Source of the DNA: Pegea sp. RAD2-039
Lineage: Eukaryota > Chordata > Thaliacea > Salpida > Salpidae
NCBI GenBank assembly: GCA_034620365.1
Contig: JAQGEQ010000107.1
Location: forward strand, 62,001-126,000
DNA length: 64,000 nt
Direction of reading: 5' to 3'
Shown: one piece after another, positions 45,250 through 55,016 of the stretch
Numbering within the stretch: position 1 is the first letter of the stretch
Layout of the letters: every line of letters begins with the position of its first letter
Made by a program: the position numbers and the translations under genes
The notes under the pieces: model-generated
Database searches by the model: none
What the model saw: only the letters and a program-made list of their open reading frames with translations
Told to the model about the DNA's origin: nothing

Positions 45250-46077
45250 TTACAATTTTCCACGAATTGGTTGAAGATAATGATGATTAACATCAATATC
45301 TTCCATATCGATATAATCAGCTTCATGATGTACATTTGGAAGAGTATATCTTCTTTCTTGATACTCACTTACTATACCATCTACTTCCTGATAAAAATGT
45401 TGATCATTTCTGTTACTAGAGCCCTCGTTTTCATATTGAACCTCATCAGGAACTAGTCTTTGCTTTTTTTTTTGATAAAAAATATTTATAATAAAACCAC
45501 AAATAATTACAAGTAACAAAAATATACTAACAGAAAAACCGATAACAACAGAATTATTTGTTTCTGTTATTCCATTATCAGCATCCAAATTTGGAGTTGG
45601 TTTTAAAATTGGTTCATCAAATAACATTTTTGATTTTATTGATGATGTCTTGGTCTCAAATTTTTTATACTTTAAACACATAAATGGATTATTTTCTTTA
45701 TATAGATTCGGAAAACGAGAAATGAGTTTATGGTTGGCAGGGTCAAGAAAAATATTTCTACATGCATATCTTGACAAGCATAAACCTACATAATTGCCCT
45801 CATAAAAATGTTCCCCATCTTGCCAGTTATATCTTCCATCTTTACAATCAAGTCCAATCATCCACAATACTCGTTTCCTACCAACCACATGTCCAGTTTC
45901 ATCAAGACAATCAACCAATTTATCTGATACTTCATCAACTACTGACTGATTATGGAATGGAATCAACATTCCATCATTCTCTTCACAATACTCAACTGCT
46001 TCAGATTTAGTTTTAAGGTCATCAACAATCTCTATGACTCCAATACTAGACTCCATAAATTTTTTGCAGTTCAACAT
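45250..46077 (-). CDS. C-type-lectin-like receptor, duplicate b (cluster member 8)
   Basis: 275 residues, with the same organisation as 43632: lectin-like domain 4-134 with the full cysteine set (LWMIGLDC, NWQDG, FMCLKY), helix about 175-200, QKKKQR, and a tail with FYQEV, YTLP, DYIDM and HYLQP. The tail is nearly unchanged between duplicates while the ectodomain has substitutions and a three-residue length difference. An in-frame TAA lies six bases before the ATG. Functional role as for the family: a putative signalling surface receptor. Confidence 0.85.
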   Translation of the reverse strand: MLNCKKFMESSIGVIEIVDDLKTKSEAVEYCEENDGMLIPFHNQSVVDEVSDKLVDCLDETGHVVGRKRVLWMIGLDCKDGRYNWQDGEHFYEGNYVGLCLSRYACRNIFLDPANHKLISRFPNLYKENNPFMCLKYKKFETKTSSIKSKMLFDEPILKPTPNLDADNGITETNNSVVIGFSVSIFLLLVIICGFIINIFYQKKKQRLVPDEVQYENEGSSNRNDQHFYQEVDGIVSEYQERRYTLPNVHHEADYIDMEDIDVNHHYLQPIRGKL

Positions 46078-46210
46078 AATTTATAAAATTGAATTTAATG
46101 TTTGAGGAAATAAAAATATCTAATATTTGAAGCCTTTCAAAATATATAAATTGATGTTAATAAAACTAATATTTATTATAAGACATAAAAACATTTTCAA
46201 GTAAATCAAT
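46078..46210 (-). promoter_or_regulatory. Conserved upstream block of receptor genes (copy 3)
   Basis: Third copy of the block seen at 41250 and 44469. Confidence 0.5.
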
Positions 46211-46436
46211 AAAAATTGAAACGTTTTAGCTACTTCAGTGCCTAAAAAACCTTCTAAAAAATTTGAAAGTAAGTTATCTATTTAAACATTTTTGTAACAG
46301 AAAATAAGAAACATTAATGAGTCATAGTTCTCACTAATCACTAGTATCACGTTTTTATCATTCGTATTTTGTGTAATTTTGGGTTCTTTTGACAACCTTA
46401 TATTAACTAAGTTGCTATAATGATAATAGTGCATGG

Positions 46437-46565
46437 ATGCCATATCAAATTACATAGAATTTTAATGATATAAAAAATCACAGTTTAGAAATGGCAATAT
46501 TGGCATTATTATAACGATTCAACTTATACTTGAACAACACGAGTGATTCTGACATGACATTGTCA
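46437..46565 (-). mobile_element. 5' part of dispersed hairpin-tailed element (duplicated copy)
   Basis: Near-identical to 44829-44958 as part of the segmental duplication. Confidence 0.75.
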
Positions 46566-46603
46566 TAACAATGTTATAACAAGAGCTTGTTGCAGCATTT
46601 ATG

Positions 46604-47686
46604 AGTTCTTATTTAATTTCTTTGCCTGTAATGTTTTAATAAATCAAACTTTAATCTTAAATGGAATATTTCAAACTAACTAAAGTGATTCATCTTACTG
46701 AGCAAGACAGTTTTATGTGGTAGAAATAAAAAAATATAAATAGAAACATGTTTTAGCTGATGTAATTTATAAAATCTTTTTTAAGGAAGTTAAAAACGTG
46801 ATGCTTATCTCAGTTTTGGACATATCATGCTTTGAAAAAATCTTGAAAAATATATTCAGTAAAAACATAAATTTTGAAATAAATTTTCACGATTTTTGTT
46901 TCAAAGTTAAGATCAATAAAGTCCCATGTTTTAAGATTCTTTTTTATCAAAAGATTTGTTCAACACAGAAATCATGAAATTAGCTGCTTAAATAATATTG
47001 ATAATATTTTGAACTATTTAGTCTCAGAATTGAAAAATATCAGAACAAAACTTTTATAGTAGACTTCAGTTATTAAACAGAAATTTGTTGATTTTATAAA
47101 CTTACATATTATGTCATAGGAATTTGCATCATTTAGCTAAACATTTAAAGAAAAATCTCCAAAATTACGAGTTTATGGGTTGATGTACTTTATAGGCCTG
47201 GTAGGCAGCTTATATAGGACAAAGAAAGGTTAGTTGATCTCAAAGTTTGAATATTATGGACCAGGTCACCAAACATCTGGTCTAAAGATTGTAAAAGGCC
47301 TGTCCACTATATTTGTAGCTAAATGCACAAACATTGTGTCCCTTAAGATTAGAGGATATCACTGATTGCTTCATTTACATCAAGTAATCTGAGATTGAAG
47401 ACGTTTTTACGCTCATCTGAAAGCTTTATAAACCAACAAATAAATCAGCTGAATCAAATAAATCGATTTTTAATTATTCAAAAAAGTTCATATTTTGAAA
47501 ATTGTTTCTGTAACTGTTTTTAATAATTGTATAATTCGAGAACTTTATCATTTATGAATGGTTTTTATTTAATCTAAAAATTTTCAAGAATTTTACAAAA
47601 TCTTCTTAATTGTATCAGTTATTTTGTAATTTGGTTTTTGTGAATTTTAATATAACTTTTGATAAATATTTTTTTAAATATATAAA
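46604..47686. other. Intergenic; less AT-rich patch at 47170-47420
   Basis: Mostly AT-rich. The patch around 47180-47410 (includes aggcctggtaggcagc and caggtcaccaaacatctgg) is distinctly less AT-rich and may be an old mobile element, but no match to other parts of the window was found. Confidence 0.35.
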
Positions 47687-47849
47687 TGCGAAGGAGGGTG
47701 TCTAAAGAGAGCACATCTCGCTAACACACATTCTCACGAGTTTTTTATGGTTTTTCTCAGGAGTTTTATATGTCTCCACCTGGGGTCGAACCCGGTACTT
47801 CCTAGCTAGAAGGTAGGTGTAGTAACCACTTCGCCACCAAGCAGGAAAA
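47687..47849 (-). mobile_element. Compact tRNA-headed SINE with hairpin tail
   Basis: On the minus strand a tRNA-like head (47849 down to about 47775) is followed by about 35 bp of body and then the 3' tail module of the dispersed element: gagaatgtgtgttagcgaga, a hairpin, and cctccttcgcattta. The head has an A box (TGGCGAAGTGG), a TTCTAGC anticodon-like loop (TCT) and a B box GGGTTCGACCC, but the acceptor stem has mismatches. The head is also similar to the one at 8811-8880, including the following GACACATAT-like sequence. It is therefore best read as a complete small SINE rather than a working tRNA-Arg gene. Confidence 0.7.
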
Positions 47850-47855
47850 AAAAGA
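47845..47855 (-). terminator. Pol III terminator of tRNA-Phe
   Basis: The minus strand reads TTCTTTTTTTT directly after the tRNA-Phe 3' end; it also separates it from the SINE head. Confidence 0.75.
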
Positions 47856-47856
47856 A

Positions 47857-47873
47857 TGCCTCGACCCGGGATT

Positions 47874-47912
<39 letters not shown>

Positions 47913-47929
47913 GACTGAGCTATCAAGGC
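47857..47929 (-). tRNA. tRNA-Phe (anticodon GAA)
   Basis: 73 nt, starting GCCTTGATAGCTCAG, with anticodon loop CTGAAGA, the B box GGTTCAATCCC and ending TCGAGGCA. It fits the standard eukaryotic tRNA-Phe, all stems are complete, and a T-run terminator follows immediately. Confidence 0.95.
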
Positions 47930-48847
47930 TTATTTTACAATTAAATCTAATTAAACTAGTACTAAGAGTTTTAAGATTATTAATTTTATGTTTGTTGATA
48001 ATAGAATAACTAAATAAGAAACACTACAGCTACTAGAATTCAAAAAAAGTTTATTTATTCCGTTAGTTGGCAGCACTTGCCTGAGTAAAAGAGTTTATTT
48101 TCCGTTTAACTATAAACTTTACAGCAAGCTTATTTTTTTTACAAAGTCTCTTCTTCTATTGGCTGCTCTCAAGTATTTGAAAATTTTCTGAAAACTTTTC
48201 GGTTTTTAGCAGATATTTGTAATCATAAAAAGATTCTTTATAAACTAAAAGTAACTTTATTCAAGATCTCACATTAGGGTATTTTTTACTCCAAAAATGT
48301 TTTTTTTTGCTACAAGCAATTAAATTTAAAATCATTATAAATAAGGTAACGAATTTTACTGAAAGTATAAATGATGATAATATTTTGTAAAATTTACATA
48401 AAAGATCTTGAAAATATTTATTTAAGAAAGGTTCTGTAATGTTATCACCTAACGCATGGACGCTTCTTTTTTGCACCACAAAATCTTTTATTAGTAAAAT
48501 AATGAAAACTAAGAAAGTAGTAAATAATAAATAAAAAGTAGGCGGGCAAATATTTGTTTGTAAACAAAAATAAATAAAAAATAAGCTTTAAAAGGAAAAT
48601 AAAAACTTAAATTTAAGAAAATAACATTTTCACAAAGTTAGTTGATAAAGAAGTTATACGATCCTATCTTATGTCCTATGAGCTGATTGTAAACAGTAAA
48701 CAATTATTAATAAATATTTTAAAGATATAAAAAACGATAATAATCGATTTATTATCATTTTTATTTAATTAAACAAACGATTAAAATAGAATTTTATTTT
48801 TAACAGAAACATTATTCGTTAGATAAAGTATTCTACAAACTTTATTT
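47930..48847. other. Intergenic and 3' flank of gene 48848
   Basis: AT-rich. The 72-codon minus frame at 48261-48479 has no recognised motif and is not supported. Confidence 0.35.
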
Positions 48848-49669
48848 TCATCTCATGTTACCAGCAATTGATTGCATAGCTAGGTATTGTGGGTCATTAT
48901 TATCAATAAAATTAGAATATTCATTTTCTGATGTCAATTGATTGTTTAGATTGATGTTAGCCTCCTCATAAAGATGACCAAGAGATATTCTATTATAAAC
49001 TGCAGAAAATTCATCACTAACTGAAGAATCATCAAATGAACAATCATCATTTACATCTTCAGTTACTGATCTTTTACTTTTCTTTGAAAGAAATATCTTT
49101 AAGATTAAAATACAAATAATTACAAATAAAACGACTAAACCAGCAGACAAACCAATAATTAAAAACTTGTTTATTTCTGATGAACAGTTTGGGATATTTT
49201 CTGATGTAAATGTCTCATTATAATCCGAATAGTTTGGATACTCCCAAGTTTTCTTCTTCAGACACAAAAATGGAGTCACATGTGGTGTTGATGCCTTTAT
49301 TACTCTTTTTAAACCAGGCAGAAAGTTCACAGAGTCACAGCTATTAGATGACAATAACAGACTTGGCATATAATTATCCCCAACAAACTTCTTTCCATCT
49401 GACCAACTATAATCTCCTTTATTACAATCAAGTCCTATATTCCAAAAGATTAAATTACGAAATACTGAAATATTTCGCTCACCAACTTTATAAAAACAAA
49501 CATCTAACTTATCAGATACTTCATCAACTATCTTCTGATTATGTAATGGAATCAACATTCCATCATTTTCTTCACAATACTTTATTGCTTTGTTATTAGA
49601 TGTAAGTTCATCAATAACTTCAATCCAACCAATACTGGAGTTAAAAAACCTTTCACATTTATAATACAT
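48848..49669 (-). CDS. C-type-lectin-like receptor, YxxM tail (cluster member 9)
   Basis: 273 residues. The lectin-like domain is 5-137 (CERFFNSSIGWIEVI, YCEENDGMLIPLHNQ, FWNIGLDC, SWSDG, FLCLKK). The stalk has NYSDYNETFTSENIPN with possible N-glycosylation (NYS, NET). The helix is about 168-193, followed by SKKSKR. The tail carries VYNRI, LYEEA, EYSNF and PQYLAM (YxxM) near the C-terminus, like 30040 and 53018. The start is the first ATG before the conserved Cys; no signal peptide is visible. Positions 10-13 (AACTCCAG|T) also look like a splice acceptor, a feature shared by several paralogues. Confidence 0.85.
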   Translation of the reverse strand: MYYKCERFFNSSIGWIEVIDELTSNNKAIKYCEENDGMLIPLHNQKIVDEVSDKLDVCFYKVGERNISVFRNLIFWNIGLDCNKGDYSWSDGKKFVGDNYMPSLLLSSNSCDSVNFLPGLKRVIKASTPHVTPFLCLKKKTWEYPNYSDYNETFTSENIPNCSSEINKFLIIGLSAGLVVLFVIICILILKIFLSKKSKRSVTEDVNDDCSFDDSSVSDEFSAVYNRISLGHLYEEANINLNNQLTSENEYSNFIDNNDPQYLAMQSIAGNMR

Positions 49670-51159
49670 TTTAGCAAATGAAGTGAAACCTCTTAAAATA
49701 TTGTCGAATATTAAATTATGAAAATTGATTTCAGTTTTAAAGCTTCTTTTTTAAGAATTATTATTTTTAGTTGCATCTTCTTAACCAAGTAAATATTTAC
49801 TTTTTTGTAAACATAAAAATTTCCTAAAAATATAAAAAAAGTTTTTATCTCATTTATTTAGATAAATATCAAAACATTTTATTATCTTTATATTTTAAAA
49901 ATAAACTCTTTTGTTTTTGGGTCACTCAAACACCATAATAATTTGCCCTTGAAAATAGTTTAACTCAAAACCTACAAAAATATAAATAAAAACTTAAATG
50001 TCTATTAAATCAGATACAACAAACATATGACTCATATTTAATCATTCAAAAAATTGCATTTATTTGAGTAATGACTTTACTAAGTACAATAGCGCTATTT
50101 GATATTAAGAATAAACCATGTTATGAGTTTTTATCTAATCTTAAAAAAAATCAATTTAAACACTAAATAAGTGTCTCCTTTTATAGAAAGAAATTATCTA
50201 AAGTTTATTTTTTTGAATATTTTATATTTTTAATTATCAAAAGCTTAATATTAATATTAGAAGCAATCAATAAGAAGTTTATTTAAGAAATTATTAACAT
50301 TTCACAGTGAAAGACTGAAAGTTGTTTAAGGTAAAAACTTTTCATTACATAATCTTTTTATTTAAATAAATATACTTTTATTCACTTAGATTTAACTATA
50401 AGTGATTTTGGAAAAATTATTTAAATTTAAATTAGATTTAAAATAAAATATAGAAAATTTTTGATAAATAAGTTTTAATAATCATAAAGCAAAAAATATT
50501 AAATGAACTTTTAAAAATAAAATTAAAAGTTGAAATATAGAAACAAGTTAAAGCAAAGAAACCTAAAAATTAATTTTAAGAAGAAATCAAAAGTTGTTAA
50601 AAGAATATTTACAAAATTTTTAAAGGTTTACTAGATAATTACAAACATGAAAAATGAAATTTATTTTCCTTTAAACTTCTATTATTTTAAAAAGTTATTT
50701 TTTAATTGAAACTTAATTAGAAAATAGGTTTTACTTGGGATTTTTATTTACAATTCAATTTTATTTTCAACTCTACAAATCAGTTTTAAGATTAATTTCT
50801 TCGGTTAGTTGATTATTACTTAATCATTATGAAGTTTTCCATAATATATATAATAATAAAATAAATAATATAATATTTATTTATTTTATCTCTAAGCTTA
50901 TCATCAACTAATCTTTGGTTTTTAGTAAAAAAAAACATTTTCATGATCGTATAAGAAATAAGAAAATTAAACCAACAAACCATCTAATATCTAACTGCTT
51001 TTTCTGCTGAGCACAATTCTAACCAGGATGAATAATAACCATTTCTGTAAACACAGAAAAGAAATCTTTTATTCATTTATTTATTATAACATTATGATAA
51101 CACAATCATATACAAGCCTATAGATTTTTGTAAGGTTTAAATGTTTTAATTAATAATTA
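49670..51159. other. Intergenic, nothing recognised
   Basis: AT-rich DNA; the proximal part is the probable promoter of gene 48848. Confidence 0.35.
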
Positions 51160-51296
51160 AAATAACTTTATCAGCTATCTCATCAATAAAAATGATAGAT
51201 TATTACCAACATACTATCTAATTACTTCAAATTTAGTTTTATCTACAACTTCAATTTGACAAGATCTAAAAATTCTTTAGCTGATAAAATACATTT
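51160..51296 (-). pseudogene. Relic of a C-type-lectin-like receptor
   Basis: The minus-strand translation reads RSCQIEVVDKTKFEVIR, a stop, then YVGNN, and in a shifted frame FIDEIADKV. These correspond to the family's SSIGQIEVVDKTKSEAIKYC and IVDEISDKL. Stops and a frameshift show decay, and nothing of the transmembrane part or tail was found downstream. Confidence 0.7.
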
Positions 51297-51400
51297 TAAA
51301 TGATTTAGTAAAACAAATATAACATGAGTTAGTTATTATTTAGTTATCTAGTGTTTTAATTTTATAAATATTATTTAAGATTTGCTTAATATGCTTTTTA

Positions 51401-51462
51401 AGATGTTATTTGTGAGAATGTTCAGGCACCCTCCTTCGCATTTATTGAAATAAATAAAGTGA
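51401..51462 (+). mobile_element. Very short 3' end of dispersed element
   Basis: It has gttatttgtgagaatg, then jumps to ttcaggcaccctccttcgca and ttattgaaataaataa; the 5' arm of the hairpin is deleted. Confidence 0.75.
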
Positions 51463-52084
51463 AACATAAATCTTTCTTTATAAAATTAGTTCTTTTATTT
51501 GTGTGCATTAAAAAAAAAAGATTATTTTATAAAACCCACTAAGCAAACAGAAAATTAAAAGTTATCTAATCTGACTTTTCTAGTTTTTTTCTTATTATTG
51601 TTTATCTAAAATCAAATGTCACATGAGATTAGTAATTTTCAGAAAGTTTTTTTTATGAACAATTTCTTTAAAACTTCTCAAAATTATTTATTTACTAGCA
51701 ACAGAACAAATAATCTTGGTATTATTTAGTACTTCTATTTGTTTATTACTTTTACTATTTATTTTATTTTCCGAAACTTAATTCAGCGTTTGTTTATTAA
51801 AGAATTTGTTATTCAGTGATGTTAATAAGTTTCAAAAGTTCCTTGAGAAGCTTTTAAAGTATCTGATCAAAACCCAAAAATTAAACCAAAAAAAAAGAAT
51901 TTGTTAATTACTTTATTTATTATAAAGCTTATGATTTGGTTATTAGGTGCATCAACCAATATTTATGTTTACATTAAATGCAGTCACAAAAGTTATTCAA
52001 TAAATAAATTAATAACAATGTTTTGATTTTTCCTTACATTAGTTAGGAATATTATTAAAAGAAATTCAAAACTTTAAATTAATT
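51463..52084. other. Intergenic, nothing recognised
   Basis: AT-rich with no supported feature. Confidence 0.3.
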
Positions 52085-52390
52085 TGCTGATAGTACTTTG
52101 AACCAGCTGCCATCATACATTGTCATGTCAGAATCACTCGTGTTGTTCAGGCAGAAGTTGAACCGTTATGATATTGCCAACATTGTCATTTCTAAACTGT
52201 GATTTTTTATATTATCAACATTCTATGTAATTGTTCACTGTTATATGTTTTGAGGGCTACTGAAATGCCATGTGTTACATCTTTTGCTTTCTATATTTTT
52301 AACCTAATAGATGTTATTTGTGAAAATGTGTGTTAGCGAGAGGTGCTCTCTTCAGGCACCCTATTTCACATTTATTGTAATAAATAAATT
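52085..52390 (+). mobile_element. Full-length dispersed hairpin-tailed element
   Basis: A plus-strand copy from the 5' border tagtactttgaaccagctgc through tcagaatcactcgtgttgtt, the conserved middle, the hairpin gaggtgctctcttcaggcac and taataaataaa. It defines the element length of about 300 bp together with 3.3 and 13.9 kb. Confidence 0.85.
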
Positions 52391-53017
52391 TGTTCATTAC
52401 ATTAGAGACCTAAAGACTATTTTTTTTAATGAAACAACTTTTACTTTTTTTAGGTTTCTAAAAATCATCAGTTTTCTTTTTAATAATTAAAACATTTTTA
52501 TTTTTAAAATAAAAGTTATTTTTAGTTTTCTTTTATAGATTTATTTGGAAAGTTATTCATAACCCTATTAGTTATTTGGTTATTTTAAAACATAAATATT
52601 ATTTCTAAAAATAATAACAAATCTATCTTTTTATTTATTTATAATAAAACTGTTTTATCTTCAAGTATTTTGATTTCAATTTTCACTGTAATCATCTATA
52701 ACATAGTTTTTGTAAATATATTTCAATTTAGAAGTCTTTACAAAAACCAGTTTTAATATTTAAAACTACTACTGGAAAGTACGTGTAAACAAACTATAAA
52801 TAACACCAAAACATATTAATTTTTAATAAATTTACAAAATAAGTTTACAGTTGAAAGTAAAAAGCTGTAGCTCAAGAAAGAAAATAATAAAAATATAAGT
52901 TATTTCTGAGTAAATAAAAGTAATTACTTGGATATAAGATAACATTTTTCTATATAAGTGGAAACTTTTTTACATTCAAACCACCTCAGGTGCATCAGAC
53001 TTCATTTTAAACTTATT
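52391..53017. other. Intergenic, nothing recognised
   Basis: AT-rich DNA, including the 3' flank of gene 53018. Confidence 0.3.
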
Positions 53018-53803
53018 TTAAAGAGGCTGCATAGTTAAATATTGCTCTTTGTTACTGTTAACTGAAGAATGAGGATTTTCTGAAGGAAGATGGTTGCGTT
53101 TAATCATTATAGGTTCTTGATAAGTATCTTCTTCTTCATTTCCATGAATCTCTTGATAAATATGTTCTTCATCATTACCATCATCATGACTGTCATCTTC
53201 ATATCTATTTTTACTATCTGTGTCATCAACATCAACTCTATTTGTAAATATAACACTAGAATCCAACAGTTGCTTCTTTGAGAAAAACTTTTTCAAAATC
53301 AAACCACAAATGACTGCAATTAATAAAAATAAGACAACAGGCAACCCAATAACCAGAAACTTGTTCAAGTGTCCGGCTTGTTGAGTTTGCTCGTTCAATT
53401 TATTCTGTAGGCATAAAGAAGGCTGGCTAAAGTCTTGATCAATAAAAACCAGACGTTTTTCTGAAGATTTTAGATAAGCATTTTTACATTTGTTTGATGC
53501 AAGTTTATATTTACTTTTATCAAATTCAGTACCATCTAACCACTCGTAATTTCCATTTTTGCAGCTAAGTCCTACCCTCCAATGATAAGTTTCAATGAAG
53601 TTATACAAGCTGTCAGCTTCATCAACTCTATATTTACAACCTTCGATTGTATCTGACACTTCATCAACTATCTTCTGATTATGTAATGGAATTAACATCG
53701 CATCATTTTCTTCACAATACTCAACTGCTTCATTATAGTAACTGCGTTTGTTTACAACTTCAATTAGTCCAATACTAGAATTAAAAAACTTCTCACAGCC
53801 CAT
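53018..53803 (-). CDS. C-type-lectin-like receptor, YxxM tail (cluster member 10)
   Basis: 261 residues. The lectin-like domain is 3-131 (CEKFFNSSIGLIEVV, YCEENDAMLIPLHNQ, WRVGLSC, EWLDG, SLCLQN). The helix is about 148-172, followed by KKFFSKK. The acidic tail has HIYQEI, TYQEP and a C-terminal QYLTM (YxxM). The first ATG encodes MGCEKFF; an N-terminal MGC could be a lipidation signal by rule, but the family comparison makes an exposed ectodomain more likely. A frame stop TAA lies nine bases upstream, with an acceptor-like ttaag between it and the ATG. Confidence 0.85.
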   Translation of the reverse strand: MGCEKFFNSSIGLIEVVNKRSYYNEAVEYCEENDAMLIPLHNQKIVDEVSDTIEGCKYRVDEADSLYNFIETYHWRVGLSCKNGNYEWLDGTEFDKSKYKLASNKCKNAYLKSSEKRLVFIDQDFSQPSLCLQNKLNEQTQQAGHLNKFLVIGLPVVLFLLIAVICGLILKKFFSKKQLLDSSVIFTNRVDVDDTDSKNRYEDDSHDDGNDEEHIYQEIHGNEEEDTYQEPIMIKRNHLPSENPHSSVNSNKEQYLTMQPL

Positions 53804-54928
53804 TTTATCTTAAATCTAACAGATAAATGAACTGAAATCTCTTCTGCTTTGAACTGCCTATTTAGCTTAAAATATTATTGTATTCACAACCTTTATATTA
53901 TTATTATATAAGAAAATATAAATTTTATTTCTTGAGCTATTTTATCTAAAAATAAATAAATGATATCAAAAAAAGTTTAAGTTTAAAGTTTTTATTCTAA
54001 AAATAAAGAAGTAGTGTAAGAATAACAAATTAAATGTTTAAACTCATGCAAATGTTCAAACTAGTAAACTTTGTATCTAACAATTAAAGATCTCATTGAT
54101 CAAACAAACAAAGAAATCTTTCAAAGAAAAACGTTTTACTTTTATGCTAATTACCTTAAAACAAAAATATCTTTAACAGTTTCTCACACAAAAAGTTGTA
54201 GATGAAATCAGTTATAAAATTATTATCTAAAATAATAATTCTGATATAAATTTTCTATTTCTTATAAATATCAGTAACTTAATTATTATAGAACTTGTTT
54301 ATAAATATTTTTGTTATAATTTAATTCTTTGTGTATTGAAGTTAATTTAATTCTTTTTATCTTAATAAATCTCCAAGATAAAAATGAAAATACTTTGAAA
54401 TTTGCAAACTGATTTTTATCAATTAATAAATTTATTTCTAAGATTACTAAAAAATATTTGTTTTTATTTATTTTTTGTTAATTATGTGTTCATTGTACTT
54501 TTCAAAATTTGATTTTGTTTTGTTCAATAAGTTTAACAATTTTTAAATTTATATTTTAAACAATTTATAATTATTATAAGCGTATTATAAACATTCAAGA
54601 TATAATATTATATATATAAAATATAAACATTTACTATAATATTATTTCCTTGTTATATTCTATTGTAATTATTTTAAAACTAAAAATAAACAAATAGTAA
54701 TTATATCTATCTAATGTCAGAATGAAGAATAATTTCCTATTTTTAATTAATTCTAACTTTTCAATTTTTTAGCGAACAAACAAAAACGTTTATTAAAATG
54801 CTAATAATTGTATTATACTAGTCAAAATATGAACTTAAATTGAATAATATTTATAAGTTAAATATCATCATTGTATTTTCTATGTTTTTAAAATATATTT
54901 TTTAAATGATTTTGTTTGTTTGTTTGTT
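53804..54928. other. 5' flank of gene 53018 and intergenic DNA
   Basis: AT-rich; no supported feature. Confidence 0.3.
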
Positions 54929-55016
54929 TATTACTTATTACAATAAATGCGAGGGAGGGTGCCTGAAGAGAACACCTCTCGCTAACACACATTCTCACAA
55001 ATAACATCTATTAAGT
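54929..55016 (-). mobile_element. 3' end of dispersed hairpin-tailed element
   Basis: On plus: ttattacaataaatgcgagg, the hairpin gggtgcctgaagagaacacc, gctaacacacattctcacaa and aacatctattaagttag. Confidence 0.85.

Larger units (their letters stand above)
45152..46603. repeat. Tandem segmental duplication, unit 2
   Basis: Second copy of 43534-44995 in the same orientation, with small indels in the coding and flanking parts. Confidence 0.95.

Noticed and set aside
47775-47849. Functional tRNA-Arg(TCT)
   Set aside because: Acceptor and anticodon stems have mismatches, there is no T-run terminator after it, and it continues into a SINE body and tail.
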